A stretch of 64,000 bases of DNA from Nitrospira sp. (GCA_024998565.1 JACOEM010000006.1:186001-250000); one strand, 5' to 3'. Counted from the stretch's first letter, positions 52,024 to 61,270 are shown. Translations and numbers: made by a program. Notes: generated by a model from the letters alone, not told the origin.

Positions 52024-53109
52024 ATGCCGGTGTTGAAGAAATCTGCCCTTGAGACCTACCTCAAGGCCCGGTTCGGGCCGAGCGCGGAATTGCTCGCCTA
52101 GGGACCGATCGGCAAGGAGACGAGCGGCGCGCGGTATAAGCAATACGGCTATGGTGCGCCTGTCCGGCTGACCTTCCGCCAGGGGGGCAAGACCCGCCGG
52201 GTGGTGTTGGGCACGATGAGTCCCGGTCCATTCGGCCATGAACATCCGGCCGACCGGGCTCAGGCGATGTTGTGGGACTATGACTGCTACGGCCGCCTGC
52301 CGGGGCATATCGACGCGCTGGATGTGGGGGCCTTCACCGCGCGGGGCGAGTTGATGTCCGTGGCGGCGGCCAAGGAATTCTTTTTACTCACCGAATGGTC
52401 GGAGGGAGCGACCTATCACAAGGATCTCGAACGCATGGCAGGGGCGACCAAGCCGACTGCGCTCGACCGGAAGCGGACCGGAGCGTTGGCCGGATATCTG
52501 GCCGACATTCACCGGGTGAAACAGACCGATCCGCAACTCTATCGGCGGCGGTTGCGGGAATTGCTCGGCCATGGCGAATGTATCATGGGCCTCACCGATA
52601 GTTACCCCGATCGGTTTGCCTTCATCACGGAAGACCTTCTGCCGCGAATCGAGGTGGCCTGCAATGTGTGGCGATGGCGACTGCGCAGCCGGCATGCGCG
52701 ACTGTCGCAGGTGCATGGGGATTTCCATCCCTGGAATGTGCTGTTTCGCCACGGGACGGATTTTTCCGTATTGGACCGATCACGCGGGGAGTGGGGTGAG
52801 CCGGCGGACGACGTGACGTCGATGTCGATCAATTATCTGTTTTTCTCGCTGTGCCGGCACGGGACGTTGAAGGGCGCGCTGGAAGTGGCCTTTCATTCAT
52901 TCTGGGAGACCTACCTCGCCAGGAGCCGCGATCACGAGGTGTTGGAGGCGTCAGCGCCGTTTTTCGCGTTTCGCGGGTTGGTGCTGGCGAGTCCGCTCTG
53001 GTATCCGAAACTCACCGTGACTGTGCGGCGGAAAATCTTCCGGTTCATCGAGAATGTCCTGGCGACGGCGCGCTTCGACCCGGCGGATGTGAACCGCTAT
53101 TGCGAATAA
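52024..53109 (+). pseudogene. APH/choline-kinase-like phosphotransferase with an internal amber codon
   Basis: An open frame from ATG 52024 is broken by TAG at 52099-52101, then continues in the same frame to the TAA at 53107-53109. The C-terminal part is well kept: LSQVHGDFHPWNVLF (catalytic HGDxxxxN loop) and DRSRGEWGEPADDVTSMS (metal-site region). The N-lobe part after the stop (KQYGYGAPVRLTFRQGG) also reads as normal coding. TTG to TAG would be one base change. A downstream GTG at 52201 could start a shorter protein that misses part of the N-lobe, with only a poor ribosome site. It is followed 8 bases later by the APS-kinase-like gene. Confidence 0.72.
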
Positions 53110-53117
53110 GTGATGTG

Positions 53118-53645
53118 ATGACTCCCTTACCATTTGCCCTGTGGCTGACCGGTCTTCCCGCTTCCGGGAAAAGCTCGATCGTTGCGCGGTTGTTACCCAG
53201 GCTCGAATCGTGGGGAGTGCCGGTCGAAGTCCTGGAGTCCGATGCGGTCCGCCGCATTGTGACCCCCAAGGCCAGCTACTCCAACGAAGAACGTGACCTG
53301 TTCTATCGCGCCTTGGCGTTCATGGGGTCGCGACTGGTTGCGCATGGGGTGAGTGTGATCTTCGACGCGACGGCGAGCCGGCGGGAGTATCGGGAGTTTG
53401 CGCGCAGCTTGATTCCCAGCCTGTTGGAAGTCTCCATCGAGTGTCCGCTGGAGGTCTGCATGCAGCGCGACAAGAAGGGGACTTACCGGCGAGGCTTGCA
53501 GGGCGAGTCGTCCACCGTGCCCGGGTTGCAGACACCCTACGAAGCACCGGTCTCGCCGGCTCTGGCCATTGACACGATGGTCGTGTCGCCGGATGCCGCA
53601 GCGGAACAGATCCTCGCGCTGATCCAATCTCGTCTTGAGGCCTGA
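53118..53645 (+). CDS. APS-kinase-like P-loop kinase
   Basis: 175 residues from the ATG at 53118. P-loop GLPASGKSS near residue 12 and a following DAVRRIVTPKASYSNEERDL, the APS-binding region of adenylylsulfate kinases (CysC) with the later ATASRREYREFAR helix. CysC would phosphorylate APS to PAPS; the P-loop differs from the usual GLSGAGKST form, so a shikimate-like or other small-molecule kinase is possible. It follows the broken phosphotransferase by 8 bases and both could act on the same substrate. The expected sulfate genes are absent nearby. Confidence 0.7.
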   Translation: MTPLPFALWLTGLPASGKSSIVARLLPRLESWGVPVEVLESDAVRRIVTPKASYSNEERDLFYRALAFMGSRLVAHGVSVIFDATASRREYREFARSLIPSLLEVSIECPLEVCMQRDKKGTYRRGLQGESSTVPGLQTPYEAPVSPALAIDTMVVSPDAAAEQILALIQSRLEA

Positions 53646-53811
53646 CCAGTTTTCTTCGTTGCCTCGCTTAGCACCAAATCGTCCGCACCTCCTTACCGCC
53701 ATACGCCATCAGCCATCAGCTCTTTTTCTGATCCTCAGTCAGCCTCTTGCCGAGTTCGGCAGCCTTCTATAGGATGAGGCTGCTGTCGAGCTCCTTACCG
53801 TGAGGGCATCC

Positions 53812-55722
53812 ATGCCCGCGTCACTCAGCCACATACATCCCGATACCCCGATGGGGGCCAATCTGATTGCCGGCGGCGCGACGTTCCGTTGTTGGGCTCC
53901 GCATGCCAAGTCCGTCCACGTGGTCGGCGATTTCAACCATCAGGCACGGAACGAAGCGAGTTTGCTGACGCGGGACGCGCAGGGGCATTGGCGCGGGTTC
54001 ATCCCTGGGGTGAAGGATCGCCAGCGCTACATGTTCTACGTGGTCGGCGAGGGGAGTGAGGGGCTCAAGCGGGACCCCTATGCCCGAGAGTTGGAATCGC
54101 CCTTCCCCAGCCAATGTATCATTCGTCACCCCGACTTCCCCTGGCATGAGTGCGGCTATGTCGTGCCGTGTTTTCACGAATACGTCATCTATCAACTCCA
54201 TGTGGGGACGTTCTTCACCCCGAATCTCCCGCAGAAGGGCGGCACCTTTCTCGATGTGGCTCGCAAGCTGCCCTATCTCGCCGACCTCGGGCTGAACGCG
54301 CTGCAACTGATGCCCATTCAGGAGTTTCAGACCAGCTTCAGCCTGGGTTACAACGGCACCGACTATTTTTCTCCCGAAATGGACTTCGCCGTGGCGGATG
54401 CCGATCTGGCTCCCTACGTGGCGGCAGTCAACCGGCTGCTCGAGGAGAAAGGATTGCGCCCGTACCAGGTGAAGGAGCTCAGGGGGGAAATGAATCAGCT
54501 CAAGGCGCTGATCGATCTCGCCCATGTCTATGGCCTGGCGGTGCTGCTCGATGTGGTCTACAACCATGCGGGCGGAGACTTCGGGGACCAGAGCCTGTAT
54601 TTCTTCGATCGACAAAATCCGGCCGGCGGGCAGCGCAACTCGCTGTACTTCACCGATGTAGGCCATGCCGGCGGGCTTGTGTTCGACTTTGCCAAACCGG
54701 AGGTGCGCGACTTCCTGATTCAGAACGCCAAATTCTTTCTGACTGAATACCGTGTCGATGGATTCCGGTACGACCAGGTGAGCGTGATCGATCACGACGG
54801 GGCGCCCGAGGGCTGGCGTTTTTGCCAGGACCTGACCTCGACGGTGCATGCACAGCGGCCGGAGACGTTGCACCATGCGGAATATTGGGATGTGAATCCG
54901 TTCATCGTCGCGCCGCGGCCGGTCGGGGCCGGGTTCGACACCACCTTGACCGACGGCCTGCGGATTGCGATTCGCGATGTCATCGGCAACGCGAGCGCAC
55001 CCGACGAGCGCCCACTGAATATGACAGGGCTGGCGAGAAGCTTGTGGCCCGAGGGGTTCAACGAGTCCTGGCGGTTTGTGCAGGGGCCGGAGAATCACGA
55101 CATCGTTTACCGGGGGCGTGAGCAGCGCATCGCCCGGCTTGGCGATCCGGACCACCCCCGATCCTGGTTTGCGCGCAGCCGTGCGCGGGTCGCGACCGGC
55201 CTGAGCCTCACGGCTCCCGGGATTCCCATGCTGTTCATGGGACAGGAATTTCTGGAGGACAAGCAGTGGGCGGACGACTTCGTGACACACCGCGAGTTGC
55301 TGCTCCATTGGGCCGGTCTCGATCAGGGCGACCGGCAGATGATCGACCATTTGCGGTTCACACGGGAACTGTTGCATTTGCGCCGTCGATTGCCGGCGCT
55401 GCGCGGACAAGGGTTTCGCGCGGCGCATGTGCACGATCAGAACCGGGTCTTGACGTTTCATCGCTGGGTGGAAGGCGAAGGGCACGACCTGTTAGTGGTG
55501 GTGCACCTGGCCGACTTCACCCGCGTCGGGTATCGACTCGGATTCCCAGGCGGGGGTGACTGGCGCGAACTGTTCAATAGCGATGCCTATGAAAATTGGA
55601 TCAATGCCGGCGTGGCCGGCAACAGCGGGCGCGTGACCGCCGGTCCGCAATCCCTGCATGGCTTCTCCTATTCGGCCGCGGTGGTGCTCCCCGCCAATAG
55701 TATGCTGATATTTGCGCGTTAG
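53812..55722 (+). CDS. GH13 glucan branching-type enzyme (GlgB/TreZ-like)
   Basis: 636 residues from the ATG at 53812, chosen over GTG 53800 by GAGGG ahead. Residues 10-100 form a CBM48 sandwich (ATFRCWAPHAKSVHVVGDFN), then a GH13 barrel with YQLHVGTFF, the catalytic Asp in RVDGFRYDQVS, the acid/base Glu in HHAEYWDVNP, and NHD in GPENHDIVYR. The C-terminal sheet is complete. It would act on alpha-glucans; branching enzyme is the best guess, malto-oligosyltrehalose trehalohydrolase the alternative. Standing alone, without glg or tre genes near it. Confidence 0.88.
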   Translation: MPASLSHIHPDTPMGANLIAGGATFRCWAPHAKSVHVVGDFNHQARNEASLLTRDAQGHWRGFIPGVKDRQRYMFYVVGEGSEGLKRDPYARELESPFPSQCIIRHPDFPWHECGYVVPCFHEYVIYQLHVGTFFTPNLPQKGGTFLDVARKLPYLADLGLNALQLMPIQEFQTSFSLGYNGTDYFSPEMDFAVADADLAPYVAAVNRLLEEKGLRPYQVKELRGEMNQLKALIDLAHVYGLAVLLDVVYNHAGGDFGDQSLYFFDRQNPAGGQRNSLYFTDVGHAGGLVFDFAKPEVRDFLIQNAKFFLTEYRVDGFRYDQVSVIDHDGAPEGWRFCQDLTSTVHAQRPETLHHAEYWDVNPFIVAPRPVGAGFDTTLTDGLRIAIRDVIGNASAPDERPLNMTGLARSLWPEGFNESWRFVQGPENHDIVYRGREQRIARLGDPDHPRSWFARSRARVATGLSLTAPGIPMLFMGQEFLEDKQWADDFVTHRELLLHWAGLDQGDRQMIDHLRFTRELLHLRRRLPALRGQGFRAAHVHDQNRVLTFHRWVEGEGHDLLVVVHLADFTRVGYRLGFPGGGDWRELFNSDAYENWINAGVAGNSGRVTAGPQSLHGFSYSAAVVLPANSMLIFAR

Positions 55723-55976
55723 TGCCCTCCGGTTTCCTTTCCCTGCATCTCCATGTGGTCTCTTTCCCTGGTCTACGGGCCCGTCCTTACGAACCCGTCG
55801 CCTTTGCGCGCCACAAGAGTTCTTCGTAGAGCGGACGACCGCAGGCTGAGGTCGTATCTCCGCTACAAAATGGCAGCAGGAGCGACAGACTGCCGGTGCG
55901 ATGGGGCGTAGAGTCTCGATGTGCGCGACACGCCGTTCATGTTCGACCGTATCCCTGCAATCGAGAGGAGGTCACG

Positions 55977-56294
55977 ATGAACATGCGTAGTGTAATGTGT
56001 GTCACGCTGATCTGGATGGGAATGGTCGGCCCGGTTCTCGGATTTCAGACCGCCGCAGTGTTTCCCGTCAGCCGGGTCGAGCACGTGGATCTCCGCAATC
56101 AACTGCTGACCTTTAAGACCCAGGACGGTCAATTGCGGATGTTGCGAGTGGCCGATTCGGTGGCAATGCGGCGTGAGTGGCTGAGTAAAGGGGATCTGGT
56201 CAGCATCGAGGTCGATCTCGACGACCAGATTGTGAACATCGTGAAGGTGGATCGAGGATCCGAGCCCGATCGACAGATGTCACGTCGCAAATGA
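55977..56294 (+). CDS. Small secreted protein of unknown function
   Basis: 105 residues, ATG with ideal GAGAGGAGGTC. A signal peptide is cleaved near VLGF. The mature 80 residues form alternating strands (VSRVEHVDLRNQLLTFKTQ, then LVSIEVDLDDQIVNIVKVD), which looks like a small beta-barrel. No cysteines. It is convergent with the methyltransferase-like gene through a family A element. The function is unknown. Confidence 0.68.
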   Translation: MNMRSVMCVTLIWMGMVGPVLGFQTAAVFPVSRVEHVDLRNQLLTFKTQDGQLRMLRVADSVAMRREWLSKGDLVSIEVDLDDQIVNIVKVDRGSEPDRQMSRRK

Positions 56295-56331
56295 GGAGTG
56301 ACAGATTTGTGTGAGTGCTCAGGATCGCCTC

Positions 56332-56458
56332 GCAGGATGCGCAAAAGGGCGGCTCAGCAAGGCCGCAGCAAGCGAAGGAGCGAATCGTACTCGCGCCGTA
56401 CGGTGAGCCGCTGAGCGCCGCGAGAACGCCGCTGGCGGACTTTTTCCGCATCCTGCTA
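56332..56458 (-). repeat. Inverted-repeat element, family A, on the stop codon of the 56456 gene
   Basis: Read on the minus strand it starts TAGCAGGATGCGGAAAAAG, with TAG (56458-56456) the stop of the minus-strand gene. It matches the element at 8360 over its whole length, allowing for some differences. It fills the gap between convergent genes. Confidence 0.85.
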
Positions 56459-57307
56459 GGTCGTCCACCAGGAGGCGACCGGGGGATGGGGCCGCGGACG
56501 CAATGGACGCGGATGAACCCAGCGGCCTTGTGAACGAAGCCCCGCCCGTCGGCAGTATGCGGCAGCGACATCCGCTTCATCTGTGCCTTGATTCACCATG
56601 AACAGGGTTCCCCCCACCGAGAGGTTACGCACGATACGGGCAAAGAGCCGTTCAGGAGAAAATACGGTCAACGGGAGCCGCCAGGCGAGAACGGGTGCCG
56701 GCGTGACAAATGGAAACCAGGCCGTGATGACATCTATCTGTTCGTCCATCTCGCAGTAGTCGGCGGTCACGAACGAGGTCTGCGGAAGATCCGCGACGTA
56801 TCCGGCGGCCGCGTCGTAGCGGCTGTAGCCGGTCGGATAGAGGCGGTAACCCTCGACATCCACGCCGGTCAGTTTCGCCGGTCGGAAAAACCGGTGTAGC
56901 GTCCGCGCATACCAGAAGTTGGCACAGCCCACATCCGTGACAAGACCGCCCGTGGGGATGGGTCGGTCCGTTGCCGTCCAAGCCTGGTCCAGCAGATCGA
57001 GATAGGCGTAGTTGGCCAGCGACGTGTGTCGTCCGTAGCGGGATTCGAAGCAGACACCATAACGGGCCTGCAGGGATTCGATACAAGCCGACTGCCAGGT
57101 CTCCAGATCTGTGAGACGGCCGACCGGCACTTCATGGTAAGGCTTTCTCGACCAGCGTATCCGTTCCGAGAGGCCGAACCACAGTGCATGATAGAGCGAC
57201 CGGCACCGTTGTCCGAGTGAGTAGCGGGACGATGATGGCTGCAGGCCGGATGGCGAATCCTCTAGCTCGCAGGCGGATCGGGATCTCGCCGGAGTAGTCG
57301 TGTCCAT
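56456..57307 (-). CDS. SAM-dependent methyltransferase-like protein
   Basis: 283 residues. The motif GGLVTDVGCANFWYARTLHR followed by TGVDVEGYRLY is a methyltransferase motif I/II pair with a changed Gly-rich loop (GCANFWYA rather than GxGxG). The chain is otherwise helical and ends in a basic PRPLRPRPHPPVASWW tail. A start with a ribosome site could not be found, so the 5' end is uncertain. It is transcribed toward the family A element that carries its stop codon. The substrate is unknown. Confidence 0.68.
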   Translation of the reverse strand: MDTTTPARSRSACELEDSPSGLQPSSSRYSLGQRCRSLYHALWFGLSERIRWSRKPYHEVPVGRLTDLETWQSACIESLQARYGVCFESRYGRHTSLANYAYLDLLDQAWTATDRPIPTGGLVTDVGCANFWYARTLHRFFRPAKLTGVDVEGYRLYPTGYSRYDAAAGYVADLPQTSFVTADYCEMDEQIDVITAWFPFVTPAPVLAWRLPLTVFSPERLFARIVRNLSVGGTLFMVNQGTDEADVAAAYCRRAGLRSQGRWVHPRPLRPRPHPPVASWWTT

Positions 57308-57366
57308 AGGAAACAGTCTCGCTCACCCTCCCGGCGCTGCCAATGAAAAGTTAAAAGGTCTGCGGG

Positions 57367-58272
57367 CTAGGGACGCACGAACCGGAGTAGGTTCTCGCCT
57401 GCGGCAAGGCGGGAGAATTTCCGCTTCAACTCATTTACTCGATCGAGGTAGGTTTTTGCGCTGTGATCGCCGCACCGTTGCTGCGGGGCCAGTCGAAAGC
57501 CGCGGGCGACGTACGCGTGGCCGGCGCCGGCTCCGCAGAGATGAATCAGGGCGGCCAGATCCTGCTTCTGCCGGAAGGTGGGGCCGGGCCTTCGATGCGG
57601 ACCGATTGCGTGCGCCACGGCGCGGTCCAGCAGGGCGGAGGTCAACTCGATGGCATGGCTCGGCAGGACGCGGCTGTAAAAGGAATTGAACCAGCAGGAG
57701 TGAGGATCGTTCCAGGGGCCCTCCTGGACGACACGATGGTCATGAATGCAGTATCGCTTTCCTTCTTGAAACGTCGCGTCGGTGATCTGGAACATGCCGA
57801 CCGCGCTCGATGCCGGACGATACATCTCCAGCGGATTCCAGGTCAGTCGCCAGCGCCAGTAGGTCCGCGCGACCGGATTGCCTGCGCTTTCGACCTGTGC
57901 CAGCGCGGCCAGCAGATCCGGCGTCATGACCGCGGTGGAATGTGTGCGGAACAGCGGACCGTATTCCTTCCACGTTTCATACGGATGCTTATCCAGTGCG
58001 TCGTCGAGCGCAAAGAACATTTCCGTCGGTTTGTGAATCGTGTGGTAGACCCAGTTCACGCCCGCGCCGAGCAAGAGTAGGATAGCCAGGCTGACCACAA
58101 GCCTGGCCGTGAACGGCAAGCGCCGCAGGGCGGCGAGGAGGGCTCGATATCTATGTCGCCAGGCGCGTCCGCGTCGGCGAACGGCCACAATCGTGCTCCT
58201 GCGTCCGCGCCTCCTGCGACGGATCACAGCCTGCGGATGCGAGCGGGAAGGCATGAGCTCACTATAACTCAA
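57367..58272 (-). CDS. Membrane-anchored lytic transglycosylase (SLT) protein
   Basis: 301 residues. A basic N-terminus (RRRRRGRRS) is followed by a membrane segment (residues 55-75) and a periplasmic SLT-type domain: LLAALAQVESAGNPVAR (catalytic Glu in QVESAGN) and SSAVGMFQITDATF. It would cleave peptidoglycan to make anhydromuropeptides, probably during wall growth or assembly of a secretion structure. The catalytic Glu is present, so it seems intact. It is 59 bases upstream of the methyltransferase-like gene on the same strand, so the pair may be cotranscribed. Confidence 0.88.
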   Translation of the reverse strand: MSYSELMPSRSHPQAVIRRRRRGRRSTIVAVRRRGRAWRHRYRALLAALRRLPFTARLVVSLAILLLLGAGVNWVYHTIHKPTEMFFALDDALDKHPYETWKEYGPLFRTHSTAVMTPDLLAALAQVESAGNPVARTYWRWRLTWNPLEMYRPASSAVGMFQITDATFQEGKRYCIHDHRVVQEGPWNDPHSCWFNSFYSRVLPSHAIELTSALLDRAVAHAIGPHRRPGPTFRQKQDLAALIHLCGAGAGHAYVARGFRLAPQQRCGDHSAKTYLDRVNELKRKFSRLAAGENLLRFVRP

Positions 58273-58492
58273 AAAAGGGGAGACGGAGGATTGGTCATCT
58301 TCTTGCTCGCGGAAGGTGTGATCAGACCATGCTCAGCCGATGTCTGGGATGGAGTTCATGCCAGCCAGGTCGCCGATCAAAGCAGGAAGTGATATCCTCA
58401 CCGACGAAGAATAATAATTGTGACCTGTGCATACTCCGTCGCGTAGCGCGGTATGTGCGAGGAAGGACTAGGCGGATTTTGCACTGCGGGAT

Positions 58493-58816
58493 ATGCAATA
58501 TCTGAGGATAACATGCCGGCACCGATTTGCCTTTGGGCTGAAGGCACTGACCATGCTCACGCTGATCAGTTTCGCGACGGTGTCGCATGCCGGCACGAAA
58601 CGACCGCCTGAGTCCCATCGCTCAGGGGTGAAGCCTCAAAAGAATGGATTCTGTTCTGCGGAAGCTCCAATCAAGGGCAATTTCACGACCCATAGCGGTG
58701 AGCGTTGCATCTATCACATGCCCGGTCAGCGCTTTTATGAGAAGACAATTCCCGAGCGGTGTTACGCCAACGAAGCCGAGGCCATTCGGGATGGTTGTCG
58801 TAAGTCGAAGGTGTGA
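58493..58816 (+). CDS. Small secreted protein with sunset-like domain
   Basis: 107 residues; no clear ribosome site at the ATG, which is chosen because the next 33 residues form a signal peptide. The rest (IKGNFTTHSGERCIYHMPGQ, then YEKTIPERCYANEAEAIRDG) looks like the sunset domain at the end of some secreted nucleases, with the Y-H-x-P-G-x-x-(Y/F)-Y core. It has Cys pairs that could form a disulfide. Stand-alone sunset-like proteins are short and of unknown function. Confidence 0.65.
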   Translation: MQYLRITCRHRFAFGLKALTMLTLISFATVSHAGTKRPPESHRSGVKPQKNGFCSAEAPIKGNFTTHSGERCIYHMPGQRFYEKTIPERCYANEAEAIRDGCRKSKV

Positions 58817-58907
58817 GCTGGTGACGTGCCCGCCAATCCCTCTCTTGTGTCCCCGTGAAATTGCATCTACCGGTCAACGATGATTTTCTATCGTTCACTC
58901 TTCGCGG

Positions 58908-59378
58908 TTATGATCCTGGCTCAGACTGGTGTTTCGCTGCAGGGAGCTCCTTCACCATCTTCCGATGCGGGATGCCGGCGTCCATGAAGGGCTCGCCGAC
59001 TACGTGGAACCCGGCCCGTTCATAAAATCCAAGCGCATGGGTCTGTGCTGACAAGCTCACGCGCGGGAGCCCTTGCCTAACCGCCAGATCCAGCAGTGTC
59101 TGGAGAAGGGCCCGTCCGACGCCGCGCCCGCGCCAGTCCTTGAGCACCGCCATTCTGCCGATGGTGCCATTCCGTTGCATGCGCGCCGTGCCGATGGCCT
59201 CTCCTCGGTCATTCCACGCCAGCACATGGGCGCAAGATGAATCGAGCCCATCCCACTCCAGTTCCACCGGCACTCCCTGCTCGTGGATAAACACCGTTTC
59301 GCGAATCGCCCTGATGGCCGACCCTGTGGTGGCCCAGTCGGTAAGTTCTACCCGTCCTGTGTTGTGATGTTGCGGCAT
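58908..59378 (-). CDS. GNAT-family N-acetyltransferase (ElaA-like)
   Basis: 156 residues. The acetyl-CoA loop VLKDWRGRGVGRALLQTL (Q/R-x2-G-x-G/A pattern) is clear, followed by LSAQTHALGFYERAGFHVVG, the usual last beta-strand region. The N-terminus FIHEQGVPVELEWDGLD matches ElaA-type acetyltransferases. Its substrate is unknown. Single gene, divergent from the small gene at 59561. Confidence 0.9.
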   Translation of the reverse strand: MPQHHNTGRVELTDWATTGSAIRAIRETVFIHEQGVPVELEWDGLDSSCAHVLAWNDRGEAIGTARMQRNGTIGRMAVLKDWRGRGVGRALLQTLLDLAVRQGLPRVSLSAQTHALGFYERAGFHVVGEPFMDAGIPHRKMVKELPAAKHQSEPGS

Positions 59379-59560
59379 GATTTCCTGGCCTCATTCATTG
59401 GGTCGGTCTTCTGCATCTGACTCCGATCGACAGCGCGTCTCAAATGTAATTCTCTTTTGGAGGATCGGCAACCACATGGTACCGTTCATCATGATGGTCT
59501 GCCTGTGAAACGACGCAGGCGCGTGCCGACTGGCTCCGGTTCACCGATGGGAGGTCATCC

Positions 59561-59824
59561 GTGAAGACTCAACGTCGAACCTATGATGTCGTGGCGGGGC
59601 GGAGGATCCGGTCCGGATTGTGGCATTCCTGGTGTCAGGCCGGTGGAAGGCCTGAAGCCCAGCGGCTGTTCGGTTGGTCGTTTCTGCGCTCGGTGTGGTC
59701 GTTGCTCTGCAAAGTGACCTGGGGTCGGCTCGGTCGTGAGCAGGAGCGTCGCTCCTCCTGGGGACACACATCGGTCGGGTGCACCGCGCCGCGATCCACG
59801 GCCATCTATGGTCGTATGAACTGA
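59561..59824 (+). CDS. Small basic protein, uncertain
   Basis: 87 residues from GTG 59561, with a good ribosome site (GGGAGGTC). It is rich in Arg and Trp, with no family match I know and no signal peptide. Coding character is weak, so it might be chance. Confidence 0.4.
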   Translation: MKTQRRTYDVVAGRRIRSGLWHSWCQAGGRPEAQRLFGWSFLRSVWSLLCKVTWGRLGREQERRSSWGHTSVGCTAPRSTAIYGRMN

Positions 59825-60040
59825 CCGGCGGTATTCCGTTCGGTTGATTGCCATTCAGCCCGCTCGTTGTTCTGCCTGCTGTGTCTCCGTCCTTTTTTCG
59901 GTTCTTCGCTCAAAGCATAGGCATCTGGCCCCGACGGCAACCTTCCTGTGACCTTCCAAAGGGTGAAGAGGGGCTTGCCGTATTTCTGTGGAAAGAAGCT
60001 ATTGACCCGCCGATCCGTTGAGGCGAAGATGCGGCAGCGT

Positions 60041-60055
60041 TGGCACAAAGCCTGC
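60041..60055 (+). promoter_or_regulatory. Sigma-54-like promoter of the Usp gene
   Basis: TGGCACAAAGCCTGC: TGGCAC is exact, one mismatch in TTGC (C for the first T). It lies 40 bases before the ATG of the Usp gene at 60096. Confidence 0.5.
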
Positions 60056-60095
60056 TACTCAAGTCTGTAACGGATTGAACGATGAGGGGCGACCT

Positions 60096-60950
60096 ATGAA
60101 AGTGTTGATTGCGACGGATGGATCCAAGTATGGCAAGTGGGCGACCGAGTGGGTGGCGAGAATGCCCTTTGCCGACAAGCCGGAAGTGAGCGTCCTGCAT
60201 GTGACGGATGTCGAGGCCCTGCGCGCGCCGTTCATGTTTCAGCCGGTGGTGATCGGCAATGAGCCGTTTATTCAGGAAGAAATCAAACGGATCGAAGCCC
60301 GTGGAAAGACGGCCATGGCCGAGGCTAAGGCTCAGATGGCGTCGCTCAAGTTAAAAGGCAAGCTGGTGTCTGAGCGCGGGGCAGCCGGCTCGACCATTCT
60401 CGATCGTGCGCCGCAGCGTGACGGGCTGGTGGCAATCGGGAGCCGGGGGCTGGATGCGCTCGACCGGTTCATGCTCGGGAGTGTCTCGACTCAGGTGACG
60501 TTGCATGCGCCCTGCTCGGTTCTCATTGTGAAGGAAGAGCCGCGCCCGCTGAGCCGGATTCTCTTCGCAGCCGACGGGTCCAAGGCCTCGGAGAAGGCGT
60601 TGCGGTTCCTGCTGACCAAACTGCATCCGGAAGAGCGGGAAGGCCTGGAGCCGATCGATGTGGTGGTGATGCACGCCATGCCGTTCCTGAAGTATCCGGA
60701 ACTCAAAGAGGCCGGCGCCCGCCTGGTCGAGCAATGCGCGAACAAGCTGCTGAAGGCCGGGTATGTGGTCGATGAAGTGGTCCAGCTGGGAAAACCGGCC
60801 GATGAGATCTTGAAAGTAGCGACGAAGAAGAAAGTCGATCTGATCGTGACCGGGGCCAAAGGCATGGGGGCCGTCGCCAGGTTCCTGCTGGGCAGTGTTT
60901 CGACCAAGGTTGTGCAGCACAGCACTTGCTCGGTGCTCGTGGTCCGTTAG
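60096..60950 (+). CDS. Two-domain universal stress protein
   Basis: 284 residues, ATG after GAGGGGCG. First domain with MKVLIATDGSKYGKWATEW and GSRGLDALDRFMLGSVSTQV; second with RILFAADGSKASEKAL and GAKGMGAVARFLLGSVSTKV, ending CSVLVVR. It is a pseudo-dimer like the one at 39414. A near-exact sigma-54 promoter lies ahead. The stop TAG is the first part of a family A-like element. Confidence 0.94.
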   Translation: MKVLIATDGSKYGKWATEWVARMPFADKPEVSVLHVTDVEALRAPFMFQPVVIGNEPFIQEEIKRIEARGKTAMAEAKAQMASLKLKGKLVSERGAAGSTILDRAPQRDGLVAIGSRGLDALDRFMLGSVSTQVTLHAPCSVLIVKEEPRPLSRILFAADGSKASEKALRFLLTKLHPEEREGLEPIDVVVMHAMPFLKYPELKEAGARLVEQCANKLLKAGYVVDEVVQLGKPADEILKVATKKKVDLIVTGAKGMGAVARFLLGSVSTKVVQHSTCSVLVVR

Positions 60951-61187
60951 GCAGGCTGATGAGAAAGGCCGCCAGCGGCGTTCTCGCGTCGTTCAGAGGC
61001 TCGATGTACGGCCACGGGACAAGTGCCTGTCTTGGCAGGCTCGGGGTGGGTGGGTAAGAACGACCGCCTCGCCTCTGGGACACTGGGCGCTCACCGTCTC
61101 GCGCCCGTCCGCAGATGTGACGCTCATTACTCTTCGCGTCGCGGACCTTGCTGCGGCCTTGCTGGACGGTCTTTCTCAACAGCCTGC
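60948..61187 (+). repeat. Longer inverted-repeat element, family A-like, on the Usp stop codon
   Basis: Starts on the stop TAG: TAGGCAGGCTGATGAGAAAGG. End repeats (60951-60973 and 61164-61187) pair with few differences. It shares CCGCCAGCGGCGTTCTCGC and CTTGCTGCGGCCTTGCTGG with the other A elements but is about 110 bases longer in the middle. Confidence 0.75.
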
Positions 61188-61270
61188 GGCAGGTTCTGGG
61201 AACGTCTGTGGCTCTGCTGGTTCCTCCCGGGGCAACTAAGACTGCTGTGGCATTTCACCCCGCTCTCAGG

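Noticed and set aside
53821-55485. A 554-codon open frame antisense to the glucan branching-type gene
   Set aside because: It has no family features or ribosome site and is explained by the high GC content of the real gene on the other strand.
59879-60000. Possible gene in the stretch between the small basic protein and the Usp gene
   Set aside because: Open frames are short and without ribosome sites; treated as a promoter region.
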